Both the position numbers and the translations under genes were made by a program. Of a stretch of DNA of 64,000 bases, positions 48,101 through 54,954 are shown piece by piece. The first letter of the stretch is position 1. Each line of letters starts with the position of its first letter. A model generated the notes under the pieces. It did not search any database. It saw nothing but the letters and a program-made list of their open reading frames with translations, and was not told the DNA's origin. The DNA is from Catonia carolina (Eukaryota > Arthropoda > Insecta > Hemiptera > Achilidae). The DNA lies in contig JAQMRL010000004.1 of assembly GCA_035578175.1 (NCBI GenBank), positions 39,392,901-39,456,900 of the forward strand. Direction: 5' to 3'.

Positions 48101-51100
48101 TAATTTTTTTTACAAAGCTGAAAGTTTACGTTTTTTTAGGTACTTTATTGTCTTTGTGCTCAAAATGTTTCACAATAAATCGTGATCAATACATTTAGAA
48201 TGTTATTTATTATAACAAATAACTTTTCCGAATTTTATATTCCGAACTTTATCTGAATTACATAGAATTTTAAGTATTTTTGTGAACTTGAACCTTAAGT
48301 TCTTTATCAGAGATACCGGCCTCCACTAAAGATTGATTTATTTGTTAATTTAAACTTGAAGTAACGATCTAGACATACGGTTCCCTACAAATGAAACCAG
48401 ACCTGTACATCATGTTGAAGTTCAGTTACATGTACAGAAATATGATTGTATATTGTAATTTTTTTCAATGACATCACTCCACATTGTCACACTGTCGGAT
48501 GTCTAGGCCTCCTACATTTGGATCGTCGGGTTATATAAAAGCATTACGTACCTAAAAAAAAATCAACTAACTTTGACACAAATTTTCGTAAAACGTATTG
48601 GCTTTGGGCAATAAAACTCTACTGTCAAAATCAAACAACGAAAATCCTTGTAATTAATTAAAAATCCCGTTTGGACATGTAGAGTACAACTTAGGGGTAT
48701 TTTCTAGAAATTCCAACATCGAACATTTAGAACTGTTCTTGACTAAATCTTTTAGAAACTTGTTGAACGTACCCTGGTACATAATAAAGTAATTGTTGGA
48801 GATCTCAACTTATAGTCAATTAAACAAGACATTTCGAATTTTAGTGTTAAATATTTGTATACCTCAAAAAACCTTTAACATTTATCGTTATACTCCTTTT
48901 GTTGTTGTTTAGGTCACCAGTCAAAAGGCTGGTTTGAACCTCTAGAAGCTTCACAAAGTAAAATGAGGAGTTTGAACCTCTAGAGGCTTCAAAAAATAAA
49001 ATGAGGAGTGAGGTGGTTTACAATTGATTTCCTCACTGAGTGGAAAAGTATGCTTAGCAGCACACCATCTAAAAACCCTCTGAAAAGCATCTACTTTCCA
49101 CCCTGAAAATGACACCTTCACTTCATTCACCACAGGGTCTGGCTGTATAATGAAATTCATTACTCTCAGAGGAGGTAACTCTGAATAGTGCCTTTTACAC
49201 CTCTACCTCTTCTGTTTTTAAATGCTTCAGTCATGTAATTGGCTGACCAGGTGATAAGAAACACTAATTTTTGTAGCCCTGGAACTAGCAGATCGAGTGC
49301 AAATAATTTAACACTCTACCTACCTGTTACGGGCATATACTCCTTTTATTTAACTTATTTTAATTTTATTATTTTTCCGTAAGTATGACAGGGGTCTAAT
49401 TGGTGGATGAATTAATATTTTCCTTTAGTTTTTGAACTTGATTTGCTACACTATATTATTTTTGTATTATTGAAAGAACATGTGTAAATTGTATTGTAGC
49501 TCCTGTACAATATTAAATATTATTCAAACTTACCCCGTGTTGGGTCATACAGTGTTACTTTGTAAACATCACTTAATGTCTTGCTCACTCCAAGATCACC
49601 TTTGACTAAATCTTCTTTGAAATTTCTGGAGCTGTGTGATGTGTGACTAGAACAACGTTCGTTCGATTCGGCTGAAAAAGAGATCACAGAAGTTACGTTT
49701 AAGTCTTAATAATTTTATTCTAAAATTCAATCATATCACAAAACATGTAAATTCCGTTTTAAATTCATTCAGTAAAAAAAGAATGAAACCTTTTGTTAGA
49801 ATATTGTCATCAAATATTTTGGATTTTGTTCAGCGGGCTTGTAACTACTTGTCAATGAAAATTCCTTTGCGTAATTTTCCAAATCACTGAACAAATTCTT
49901 TTAAAATATTCTTAGTACTATACGTATTCGTGATTAGAGTGTGGGATAAAATTTTACTTGAGTTAACGCCATTTAAAAAATCTCTATATTCATGGTTGAT
50001 TTTACTTTCAGTTTCAGTGTTTATGATTGACTATTTTTTTTAAAATTCTTATAATCAATATGTATTAAGTAATCGTGATTATTTTTTTAAAATTCTTATA
50101 ATCAATATGTATTAAGTAATCGTGATTATTTTTTTTTAAATTCTTATAATCAATATGTATTAAGTAAGCGAATTAATAATTCAAGTTATGTAAGTATTGT
50201 GCTTTAAGACTAACGTTGTATGATAAACCAGTGAAATATTTTGGCTGAATAAAATGTTTTATCCTGAAATGACATTACAGCAAATCAAACCAAAGACTAA
50301 ATATTGTAAACTTTCTATATTTTTATACAAGCCTACTCAAGAACATGTTGTTACCTATATTAGATTTCAATAATAACATGTACCTACTACATTATTGTAC
50401 CCTATATCTGTTATTAACTTACCAGACAACGTTATCAGAATTTTTTTAACATTTGTGTACGTTGCAATCTGTTTAATTTAGAACAAAAAGCAATCCCATG
50501 ACCCAATGAGATGAGGATGATATGTACGATGTGTGAATGAGGTGTAGTCTGTACAAACTCAGCTCGACCATTCATGAGAGAGTACAGTTAATTGAACCCT
50601 AACCATCAAAGTACACCGGTAACCACTGTCTAGTATTCTAATCCGTAAAAAAGTAGGCCAACAGCTGATTTAAAATAGGAAGAGAGTAAACCTACACGAT
50701 GGGAAAAGTAATGGGAAAAATTTCAAGTAGTATTTCCCTACAGTGTTTCACCAGCAGGGAAATTTTTTCTTTTGTAATGAAACAGCTGATTTATTTTAAA
50801 CATTTACTTTTATTGTTAAACAATACGTTTAAATATTATGATTACTTTACAAAATAGAAATTACTTTAGAAAACCCACCGGGTTGGCCTAGAGGTAGAGC
50901 CATCGCCGTGAATCAGCTGTTTACCAATTGATTTTTGGAGACTAAGATTCCTGGTTCAAATCGTTGTAAAGGTAGCTACTTTTATACGAAGATTTGTATA
51001 CTGGATAGTGGTTACCGGTGTACTTAGATGGTTGGGGTACAATTAACCATAATCTCTCAAGAATGGTCAACCTGAGTCTGTGCAAGATTACATCTCATTT

Positions 51101-54100
51101 ACACATCATACACACCATCCTCATTTCATTGGGTCATGGAGTTGCTTATTGTTCTGAATTGAACAGATTGCAACGTACACAAATTAGGCATAAAATAAAA
51201 CTTCAGAAAAGGTAAATTATTTATCAAAAGAGGGAAATTTAAAAATTACAACGTAAAAAAATTCTCTCATGAACTGTTTTGCACTCTCTTCCTACTTTAA
51301 TTTAATTGTAAATACCTTTACCAGAATTTTAACGGTAAACTTTCGTTGTCGTACGTCAGCTGTCAAACAGCTGAGTCGCGGCAACAACTTGATCACTAGA
51401 TCAATCAGGTAGGATATCAAAATTTTAATCCTTTAATTTAATATTGTGTTTTATATTTAGATTCGTTGTTAGTTTATCAAAGACTCTGAAAATGATCTGA
51501 ATTGATTCACTATTTTTTATTTAAACTCTATGCTAGGCTCAGACTTTGTTTTCATAAAAATACGTACCGCACAAAAGTAAAGAATTAATAATGGTTTATA
51601 GTAACTATTTAATGCTAATTAAACATTCTATTTAATTAAAACAAAGTAAACAAAATATTTTGTCAGATTTATTTTTAAAATCACGGGCAAGTTACTTTTG
51701 AATTAGTGACAAGAGAAATTCAGTTTCTATTGGATTTATAATCAATGTTTTCGAAACCGAATCAACACAAAAGGTACTACATGAAGTCGGGAATGAAATG
51801 TTCTTCTCTTCCATCGTCCTGAAAACTAACGCAGCTGGCGGCTACGCAGTTTAGTAAGTAATTTATGCAACTTTATTGACCTTACATAATATCAAAGTTT
51901 TATTAAGAATTCCAAAAAGGAAGTTTAATATTTCGTAAAATAAAATGAAAGGTTTGTTTTTGGTTTTACGGCCGACTGTTGTGCGTATTAAAATTATTGC
52001 AAACGGTGAAGGATAATAGATAAGAATGACGATGAAGAAATGAATCAGTCATTTCAGAAAGCCCATAAGTCAAAATTTTACATTTTTTCTTTAGTGTATT
52101 TTAAGACTAACTGAATGTAAACACACCATCCCAACAAAAATCATAAATGTCTTGCTTTCCTGAAGTAGTAATATAACACTTAGAAATGGCGTATCTTAAG
52201 TGATATAAAGTGCTTCCTTCTAATTAAGAAATGAAAGTGAATGATTTATGAAGCTTAAGCTCTGCTTTCTAGTTGAAAAGACTTTACAAAGTTTCTACGC
52301 AAAAATCTTTTCAAGGGAAATAACTACTGTTTATGACGACGATGGTGAACGTAAATAGTTCCGAAAACCAAATTTTTTTTTTCTTAAGTTACGAATTTCA
52401 ATTTTTATTATTGCAAAAAGCTATTTTAAGCCACTTGTACAACACAATTTTCTTCTGGTCTAACAACACATTTTACGGAAATCAACGTACTAAGTTATAT
52501 TTTACTCCAATTTTTTTTAGAAGTTAAAACTTCCAACTTTTTTTTAAAAGCGTGGTTTATCTTTAAAAAGACAATAGTATACATTAAAGGGGAGAGCTCT
52601 CTGAATAAATTATATTTTTTAATATGTTTTCCATTGAAATGAAGTAAATTACAAGTTTTTTAGTTTATTCAAAAGTTACTTTTTTGACATAGGCCCATAG
52701 GCTTTCTAAATTGACCGATTCAAATGCTAAGAACCTGACAGGTCAAAGAACCCCGAACTATTAGCGTAGAAGCCAGTTGCGTTGACCATTACAAAAATCG
52801 GCTGTTGGTGACAAGAAAAGAAAATTTCCTTGCAGTTATTGAATAAAATATTTCGAAGAACTTTGTACTTTATATTGTAAGATAACATTATTTTCAAATA
52901 ATTTTTTCTTTAATGATTTATTTTACAACTGTAAAAATGTTTACACAAGTAAATCTGAAGAATTTGTCTAATTTGAATTTGAATTTGTCTAATATTTGAA
53001 ATAACATGACATGCATGAAAGGGTAGGGCCCCAATTGGTGCCTCCCTAAGAATTTTGAAAAAAATCTAAATTTTGAATAAGCTTTATTTTATTAAATTAG
53101 CAGATCTCTACTCCAGCGTCTTGCGGAATTTCCTGGTAGATGTAAAACAGAAAGTAACCATACAAGTTTATCGTGTTTTTGTGACTTGTGAAGTGTTTGT
53201 GTAAGCGTTTGGTGGAATTTTGGACAAAAGATATTTGTAAATCCGTATGTAAGTTTTTGTTGCTAACCAAAAGAGTGCATGTACTATATAGCGAAATATT
53301 TTTGACTGGAATGCCAAAATGTGTTAAAATTTTTAGTTTACGAGGTCTGTTCAAAAAATAACCGAACTTTATGAATTACGCACTAATGCAGATATTTAGC
53401 GACGTGCGGTTGGTGGCACACTGTTCCACGTCATTCCTTTTGTGAACACATTTTCTTGGATTGTTGATACCTCATTTAATTTTCGTGGTGTTCTGTTTTT
53501 AGTACGACGTGCTTAAGTGCTAGTGACGATTTTTGTAATGTGCAAAATTCGGGAGCAAAGGTGCAACGTGAAATTTTGCGTGAAGCAGGGGAAAACTTTC
53601 ACAGAAACATTTCAACTTTTGAAACAAGCTTAAGGAGATGATTCTCTGAGTTGTACGCATTGTTGTAAATAGTTTTCTCAATTTGAAAGTGGTCGTCAGT
53701 CAATTAAAGTTGACCCTCGACCTGGAACGCCTTTGACTTCAACTGATGGCACTCTCGTTAGGAAAATCCATAATCTGGTGGATGTAAATCGCCGATTGAC
53801 TGTCAGAGAACTTTCAGAAGAGATTGGCATCTCAATTGGATCGTACCATGAAATTTTAACTGAAAAATTGAACTTGCTTTGTGAGTTGCAGCAAAGTTTG
53901 TTCCCCGTTTGATGACCGAACAGCAAAAAGAACATCGTGTGGTAGTTTGTCGGCAACTTCTTGAACAAGCCAATGATGGTGCAACATTCAGGTAAAGGAT
54001 CATAACAGGAGACGGAAACTGGGTTTACGGCTACGGCATTGAAACAAAAGTGCAGTGTTCACAACGGGTTGACAAAAATTTCACATTACAAAAATCGTCA

Positions 54101-54742
54101 CTAGCACTTAAACACGTCGTACTAAAAACACAACACAACGAAAATTAAATGAGATAACAATCCAAAAACATACGTTTAATAAAGAAAGACGTAGAGTAGT
54201 GTGCTGCCAACCGCACGTCGCTAAGTATCCCTGTTTGCGCGTAATTCAAAAACTTTGGTTATTTTTTGAACAGACCTCGTACCCGTAAATTTTGAAAGTT
54301 TGAGAAGAGAACAATATTTATACGAAATGTTTTTGCCACTGATAATTTTGATCGTGTATGAAGTTGAGAATATAAACTTTTTTATTTTGGTATTTTTGCT
54401 ACAAATCTTTTATCAAAAGTCAGACAAAGATACTTGACAGTGTCTGACTTTGTGAGAGGTTGATTTCCTGTATATACGGGTGGGAACTCACTGTGACGGA
54501 GTCGAAAAGTTAGTGTAGAGATTTGGCTGTTATTAAGTTTTATTTTCAATGTTTGATACGATCGTGTAACATATTAAGACAAAATATCTGAGCAGTGAAA
54601 TATGTTTTGCAATAATTATTAAGTAATAGGACTAGTTATTCATATGACGCAAGAAATAAATTAAGTTACCTTGACAGAATTCATGTTGTGAACTGGGAGT
54701 GGTATCTGATTTTCTATCTGAAGTTGCCGTAGATTTTACCAT
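27059..54742 (-). CDS. Membrane-anchored MARCH-type (RING-CH) E3 ubiquitin ligase, 3' end not found
   Basis: Five exons (54742-54670, 49671-49534, 47892-47661, 37459-37270, 27148-27059) splice in perfect phase into 241 residues. Residues 1-70 are hydrophilic and Ser/Thr-rich. Residues 75-119 form a RING-CH domain: C75-x2-C78, C90-x-C92, H100-x2-C103, C116-x2-C119, with W107 after the His-Cys pair as in other MARCH proteins. Two membrane helices follow at about 153-169 and 186-206, with tyrosine-rich cytoplasmic sequence after the second. MARCH enzymes with this layout (MARCHF2/3/4/9/11 group) ubiquitinate membrane proteins in the endosomal system; which member this is cannot be settled here. 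The last exon seen ends at a good donor, so one or more 3' exons remain unidentified. Introns contain a full LINE, a mariner and many SINEs. Confidence 0.87.
27541..27752 (-). mobile_element. SINE S1, 5'-truncated
   Basis: Reverse complement of the S1 body, from the TTGCAATCTGTTCAATTTAG region to AACCACTCTCTAGGATACC. Confidence 0.6.
27848..28150 (+). mobile_element. HINE-like fragment, 5' part
   Basis: Begins TACTTTCTCTTGCCC, follows copy A through the short (GT)n tract at 27987-28005, and stops near 28150 after the GGAAGTAGTGGTTTATTC block. Confidence 0.62.
28256..28532 (-). mobile_element. SINE S2 fragment followed by a complete SINE S3
   Basis: 28256-28366 is the S2 tail and part of its body. 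28374-28532 is S3 with head GGCTGGCCCATTGGTGTAGT, B box GGTTCAATTCC and a tail with GTCTGCATTTGCAAAACAGT. Both on the minus strand, in tandem. Confidence 0.62.
28856..29830 (-). mobile_element. Two adjacent SINE S1 copies, one split by the hAT-like element
   Basis: A truncated copy covers 28856-29002. A second copy runs 29003-29301 with the head on the right and resumes after 29780, where CCTAGACCAA..GTTGGGTTAC continues the S1 head. Confidence 0.6.
29302..29780. mobile_element. hAT-like nonautonomous element inside a SINE
   Basis: Ends CAGTGATTCTCAACC and, inverted, TTAGTGATTCTTACCC with GGGGGTCGTGG following. The pair of end motifs (AGTGATTCTCAACC and CGACCCCC) is typical of hAT MITEs. The SINE on both sides resumes its consensus after the element. 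No clear 8-bp duplication. Confidence 0.6.
29835..30960. other. MARCH intron, no feature seen
   Basis: AT-rich sequence without recognised exon or repeat. Confidence 0.45.
30962..31668 (+). pseudogene. LINE RT relic, same family as 12745-13565
   Basis: Collinear with 12838-13565, starting TAGTTGACTTAGGCATTCAG. It contains broken FADD-like, RISVQK and AAEMRFLWRVTGCTR blocks, an internal A-run (31145-31160), and ends at CTTGACTGATGATG. Confidence 0.7.
31990..32420 (-). pseudogene. LINE 3' relic
   Basis: Reverse strand carries QENESLLNVMRKKKLDFYW and VAEDLKELEITKEQILNRE, a pattern common near the C-terminus of insect LINE RTs. Frames are broken. Confidence 0.5.
32438..32886 (+). mobile_element. 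SINE S1 interrupted by SINE S2
   Basis: S1 sequence runs 32438-32638, stops at CATTGGGAATT, and resumes at about 32824 (GGGTATTGGGGTTGCTCATT) to 32886. A complete S2 SINE (32640-32812) fills the gap. Confidence 0.68.
32640..32812 (+). mobile_element. SINE S2, complete, inserted in S1
   Basis: Head GGCCGCATTGGCGTAGTTGG, B box GGTTCGAGTCC, S2 tail, and a long A-rich 3' end. Confidence 0.72.
32890..34190. other. MARCH intron, no feature seen
   Basis: AT-rich sequence; no ORF with recognisable motifs. Confidence 0.4.
34195..34480 (-). pseudogene. LINE 3' relic related to 17318-17640
   Basis: Reverse strand carries WFKEVRRILKKNQIQ-like sequence and the EEKKWNTGWTEERR region, matching the 3' half of the relic at 17318-17640. 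Confidence 0.45.
34976..35470 (+). pseudogene. mariner transposase relic
   Basis: Broken frames show an HTH-proximal block (QSGCPSTSKTDENVQKMAK) and the C-terminal end (RAAIE..LK, then KCFKLRNQRWEKCITGQGE, TFEGN). The catalytic core between them is largely gone. Confidence 0.6.
35595..35855 (+). pseudogene. Tc1/mariner-type transposase HTH relic
   Basis: MFTKEQRGYIFI followed by broken helix-turn-helix sequence and KFESTGSVTNSRKTGQPRSI, a pattern of the N-terminal domain in a group of insect Tc1/mariner-like transposases. Terminated by a tRNA-derived SINE at 35856. Confidence 0.55.
35856..35938 (-). mobile_element. SINE S4 head (tRNA-like)
   Basis: Reverse strand GCCTCCGTAGCGGTGTAGTG and CCCGGGTTCGATTCCCGG form good A box, B box and T-arm sequences. 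The acceptor stem does not close and there is no clear anticodon arm, so it is a SINE head or tRNA pseudogene. Confidence 0.55.
35940..36970. other. MARCH intron, no feature seen
   Basis: AT-rich, nothing recognised before the MITE. Confidence 0.4.
36974..37212. mobile_element. 239-bp MITE, copy 1, beside the MARCH TM exon
   Basis: Inverted ends TAACGAAATAGAGACTGCAG and, from the right, CAACGAACTAAAGACTGCAG. It is collinear and similar throughout with 46711-46946. No ORF. Confidence 0.72.
37270..37459 (-). CDS. MARCH-type ligase, two-transmembrane exon
   Basis: A 190-nt exon with gcgttacAG acceptor and GTAAGT donor. It encodes MAILILLTTTMLWMI and GVAFLTAVFTIAYIFLLY, two hydrophobic helices joined by a short basic loop (KHAWYLNRKENPQ), then RYYYK. 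It is phase-matched to the RING exon 10 kb away across the intact LINE. A MITE ends only 58 bp from its 3' splice-donor side (36974-37212). Confidence 0.86.
37766..38248. mobile_element. TA-flanked MITE carrying a SINE piece, copy 1
   Basis: TA on both sides. Ends CAGCTGATTCAAAATAGGAT and, inverted, CAGTTAGATTAAAATAGGAT, followed by GAGAGT. The middle (about 37957-38122) is the 3' part of the tRNA-derived SINE family; the SINE head is missing. Both MITE flanks match 50662-51308. Confidence 0.62.
38688..38965 (-). mobile_element. HINE-like fragment, 3' half, decayed
   Basis: Starts with CCTGGTTTGAAACACTCACA, the inverse of the 3' hairpin end, and continues through the region with ATGATTAAACCAT and CGCTAAACTA to about 38965. 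Confidence 0.5.
38970..40180. other. MARCH intron left of the LINE
   Basis: AT-rich. 40110-40180 (CACTCGTTACTAATTTTCTA and the following CCGGTCACTTAGAGAGCTGA) looks like part of an unclassified repeat next to the LINE insertion site. Confidence 0.4.
40195..40413 (+). promoter_or_regulatory. LINE 5' untranslated leader with presumed internal promoter
   Basis: Sequence between the candidate target duplication and the ORF1 ATG (context GTTGCCATGG, a strong Kozak-like start). Jockey elements carry an internal Pol II promoter in this leader. No specific motif was identified; the role is inferred from position. Confidence 0.45.
40414..41658 (+). CDS. LINE ORF1, gag-like nucleic-acid-binding protein
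   Basis: 414 codons. The first 70 residues are polar with a Lys/Arg patch. Residues of about 145-235 resemble the pre-C2HC region of Jockey gag proteins (KVVIRGLHPSARTEDIQEAF onward). Three zinc knuckles follow between C237 and C292: CX2CX4HX4C, CX2CX3HX4C and CX2CX3HX6C. The C-terminal 120 residues are rich in Gln, Thr, Ser and Asn. In this family ORF1 coats the element's RNA and targets it to the nucleus. The stop overlaps the ORF2 start by 11 nt. Confidence 0.9.
   Translation: MATENTNLDVEPNGSDSIWETVVGKKRPLSNSDQDSRLKKRQEIDNTVRLSNSFSPLSNTMDETELREDKVPPIYLKGVADANCLIKILRDVGGQDSFTLKSSVSNVIVYPNSPATYRIFVRCLEQHNANFHTYQLPSEKLPKVVIRGLHPSARTEDIQEAFRQLGYTAVTVTNVLSRRKVIVNDKQEEEIIRTPLPLFFVEISSDTYDEKVFDLKSLLSYRIVIEEPRKKRSIPQCTRCQSFAHTKTYCRHPFRCVRCGEAHDSKICTKTRTTPARCANCRGTHPANYKGCQVYQTLRNQRQQRTASSAPAQPAATTSFNQTDFPPLPNNTTINNTAWQKSSQPATARQRTYSNTEDINTNQSSQWPPVESHSQTSTDLVSLITNLNKLIQPLFSLLSQLTNLTQSLAHTYAK
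41648..44335 (+). CDS. LINE ORF2, AP-endonuclease and reverse transcriptase
   Basis: 895 codons. Residues of about 10-230 are an APE-type endonuclease: WNANG with Asn17, ITETH with Glu44, GGDFNAKH and the SDHSP motif with the terminal catalytic Asp-His. RT motifs follow: YRPISLLPLCSKIFEK, FGFRSNHSTIHQL, FLDVSQAFDKVWH, GVPQGAVLSPLLY and FADD at residues 668-671, then YLGLTLDRRLTW. The C-terminal part (WTYGSVIYGSA onward) resembles Jockey tails; there is no RNase H. All catalytic residues seen are intact. ORF2 is in the +1 frame relative to ORF1, with ATGCCAAATAA as the overlap, so translation may depend on reinitiation or frameshifting. Confidence 0.93.
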   Translation: MPNNLLTCGSLSVLLWNANGLAQHRNELDFTLHDKRIDIALITETHFTSRTRFFIRDYTTYRTDHPDNTAHGGVAVIIKSSLTHYPCQNISTPCIQFSCIVVKTLHKNITIGSVYCPPRFVISRAMFSDFFTKLGSCFLVGGDFNAKHVHWGSRLSTSRGRNLFSSITVNNVRAISPNSPTYWPTSPRKIPDLLDLFFQKGLTNVPYDISSTPDLSSDHSPVYLSLWAEPSSQTNPTLVAGETNWNNFREILNASLNIPILLKTGEEIEKAIEFFNETVQQAVWTSSICKPPKLYPIYPQYIKNLITDKRRARKRWQNTRLLADKRIFTKLTNLLKTQLKLFRDDKRDEQISQLSSRDGSLWRKTRAMLRQSQVRVPIRNEGEPWRITDEEQVELFADHLEQIFQPHQDLADVTHDGYVLQSLDTPLPVSLPHDPIKPSEIKREIAGLKTGKAPGYDLICSEVLKELPRKGIVFLTCLFNSIFRTATFPIQWKHSQVRMILKPNKPPSVPSSYRPISLLPLCSKIFEKILHKRLLTILPQHAIPDHQFGFRSNHSTIHQLHRIVDILASSLERKLYSAGIFLDVSQAFDKVWHNGLLFKLKSILPSTYYLVIKSFLSHRFFSVKQGSAVSSCRPINAGVPQGAVLSPLLYSIYVSDFPTTQQTITATFADDTAILASEARCEDVTLNLQHHINTVQHWCNTWKIKLNAEKSQHITFTLRRQTCPPVYLHNTPIPQKTSVKYLGLTLDRRLTWNPHTRLKRQSLNARLKLLYSLIHHKSPLPITQKLNCYKVLLRPIWTYGSVIYGSAKVSNIKRIQTFQNKTLRIITGCPTYVSNKTLHRDLNIETVDETIKKLYRRFHSKLHYHTNPQIQSLSAPHLPHNPLRRLKRQWNRDLL
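44464..44488 (+). terminator. LINE polyadenylation signal and poly(A) tail
   Basis: AATAAA at 44464 is followed by an A-rich tract, interrupted by single C and G residues, before the repeated target sequence. Confidence 0.75.
44494..44648 (+). mobile_element. HINE-like fragment, 5' end to microsatellite, next to the LINE
   Basis: TTTTCTCTTGCCTATATGAA onward matches copy A up to its (GT)n tract, then diverges. The LINE poly(A) abuts its 5' end, so the LINE used or created this junction. Confidence 0.6.
44817..45017 (+). repeat. Uninterrupted 201-nt purine tract
   Basis: Every base from 44817 to 45017 is A or G, mainly AAGGAG, AAG and GGA units. A frame through it would encode only Lys/Glu/Arg and is judged an artefact. 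It lies in the MARCH intron, 330 bp after the LINE tail. Confidence 0.95.
45020..46310. other. MARCH intron, no feature seen
   Basis: No exon, ORF or repeat recognised between the purine tract and the pogo-like element. Confidence 0.4.
46711..46946. mobile_element. 236-bp MITE, copy 2, nested in the pogo-like element
   Basis: Same inverted ends (GAACTAGAGACTGCAGATGA and GAACTAAAGACTGCAGATGA) and body as the copy at 36974-37212. Confidence 0.72.
46955..47190 (+). pseudogene. Tigger/pogo transposase CENP-B-type HTH remnant
   Basis: Encodes an R-Q-E-W segment, then EALNEWFTIITSQ and VSVNGPMLKTMGKGFAKKL after an in-frame stop. This is the usual order of the CENP-B/Tc5-type DNA-binding domain (L-x-x-W-F, then V-S-G-P-M-L). 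The catalytic DDE part is absent. Confidence 0.66.
47661..47892 (-). CDS. MARCH-type ligase, RING-CH exon
   Basis: A 232-nt exon with atgtttccAG acceptor and GTAAGT donor. It holds the whole C4HC3 zinc-binding domain (CRICQES, SPCRCRGTQGLVHLSC, CEVC). It then runs into a short linker with basic and aromatic residues ending FYKGGNK before the first membrane helix. All eight zinc ligands are present, so the domain looks functional. It ends in phase 2. Confidence 0.92.
47895..48895. other. MARCH intron, no feature seen
   Basis: AT-rich; nothing recognised between the RING exon and the S5 repeat. Confidence 0.4.
48900..49330 (-). repeat. Interspersed repeat S5, full copy, with a short internal duplication
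   Basis: Reverse copy of S5. Near its end the segment GGTTTGAACCTCTAGAAGCT..TAAAATGAGGAG is repeated in tandem (48930-49010). Confidence 0.62.
49534..49671 (-). CDS. MARCH-type ligase, exon 2
   Basis: A 138-nt exon with ctttttcAG acceptor and GTAAGT donor. It encodes a hydrophilic linker (SSHTSHSSRNFKEDLVKGD then VSKTLSDVYKVTLYDPTRG), presumably disordered and cytoplasmic, just ahead of the RING-CH. It is in phase 1 on both sides. Confidence 0.78.
50030..50170. repeat. Tandem repeat, three 46-47 bp units
   Basis: Unit with ATTCTTATAATCAATATGTA then TTAAGTAATCGTGATTA and a T-run, repeated three times with almost no change except in the length of the T-run. Confidence 0.9.
50451..50655 (-). 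mobile_element. SINE S1, 5'-truncated
   Basis: Reverse complement of the S1 body, from GTGTACGTTGCAATCTGTTT to AACCACTGTCTAGTATTC, directly abutting the MITE at 50662. Confidence 0.62.
50662..51308. mobile_element. MITE carrying a full SINE, copy 2
   Basis: Left end CAGCTGATTTAAAATAGGAA with GAGAGT, right inverted end with TTAAAGTAGGAAGAGAGT. The flanks match copy 1; the SINE inside (about 50877-51195) keeps its tRNA-like head. Confidence 0.62.
50877..51195 (+). mobile_element. tRNA-derived SINE, family S1, complete copy inside a MITE
   Basis: Head CCCACCGGGTTGGCCTAGAG with a TGGCCTAGAGG A box and GGTTCAAATCG B box. The body ends at GAACAGATTGCAACGTACAC. Confidence 0.75.
51310..53335. other. 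MARCH intron with SINE scraps
   Basis: Mostly unassigned. 51955-52060 resembles a decayed SINE tail (minus) and 52735-52800 a piece of the S3 head. Confidence 0.35.
53341..54279 (+). mobile_element. mariner-family element with long (about 205 bp) inverted ends
   Basis: Flanked by TA (53339-53340 and 54280-54281). Ends begin CGAGGTCTGTTCAAAAAATA on both strands, and similarity continues for about 205 bp inward, with scattered differences. Typical mariner ends are near 28 bp. The centre encodes a broken transposase. It lies in the first known intron of the MARCH gene. Confidence 0.85.
53550..54060 (+). pseudogene. mariner transposase remnant (N-terminal HTH part)
   Basis: Frames with stops and shifts show the second helix-turn-helix of irritans-type mariner transposases (RRLTVRELSEEIGISIGSY) and, after a frameshift, the first catalytic block around TGDGNWVYGYG, where the usual Asp-Glu is altered. 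The rest of the catalytic domain is absent; the sequence then runs into the inverted copy of the 5' end. Confidence 0.72.
54670..54742 (-). CDS. MARCH-type ligase, first coding exon
   Basis: The ATG at 54742 opens 24 codons rich in Ser, Thr and Asp (ends HEFCQ) before a GTAACT donor. It ends in phase 1 and joins exon 2 to give alanine. The start is chosen because it is the only ATG in this short frame. Upstream untranslated exons are not visible. Confidence 0.68.
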
Positions 54743-54954
54743 AAGAAATGTTGTATAAAATGTAATAAAATAAAACTACTGTAAATTATAAATAATAAAT
54801 AAAATTGCTTTTGATAATTTTTTTTGTTAAATATTAATTATCCATTTTGTTTTCAACTCATATTACCATGGATACATTAAAACTACTTTTTTGTTTTTCA
54901 AGTTTTAATTACTTTAAATTTCCTTTGTTCTTCAATATTAATCCGTAAAAAAAT

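Noticed and set aside
50030..50170. CRISPR-like array
   Set aside because: Units are directly adjacent tandem repeats without unique spacers, in eukaryotic intron DNA.
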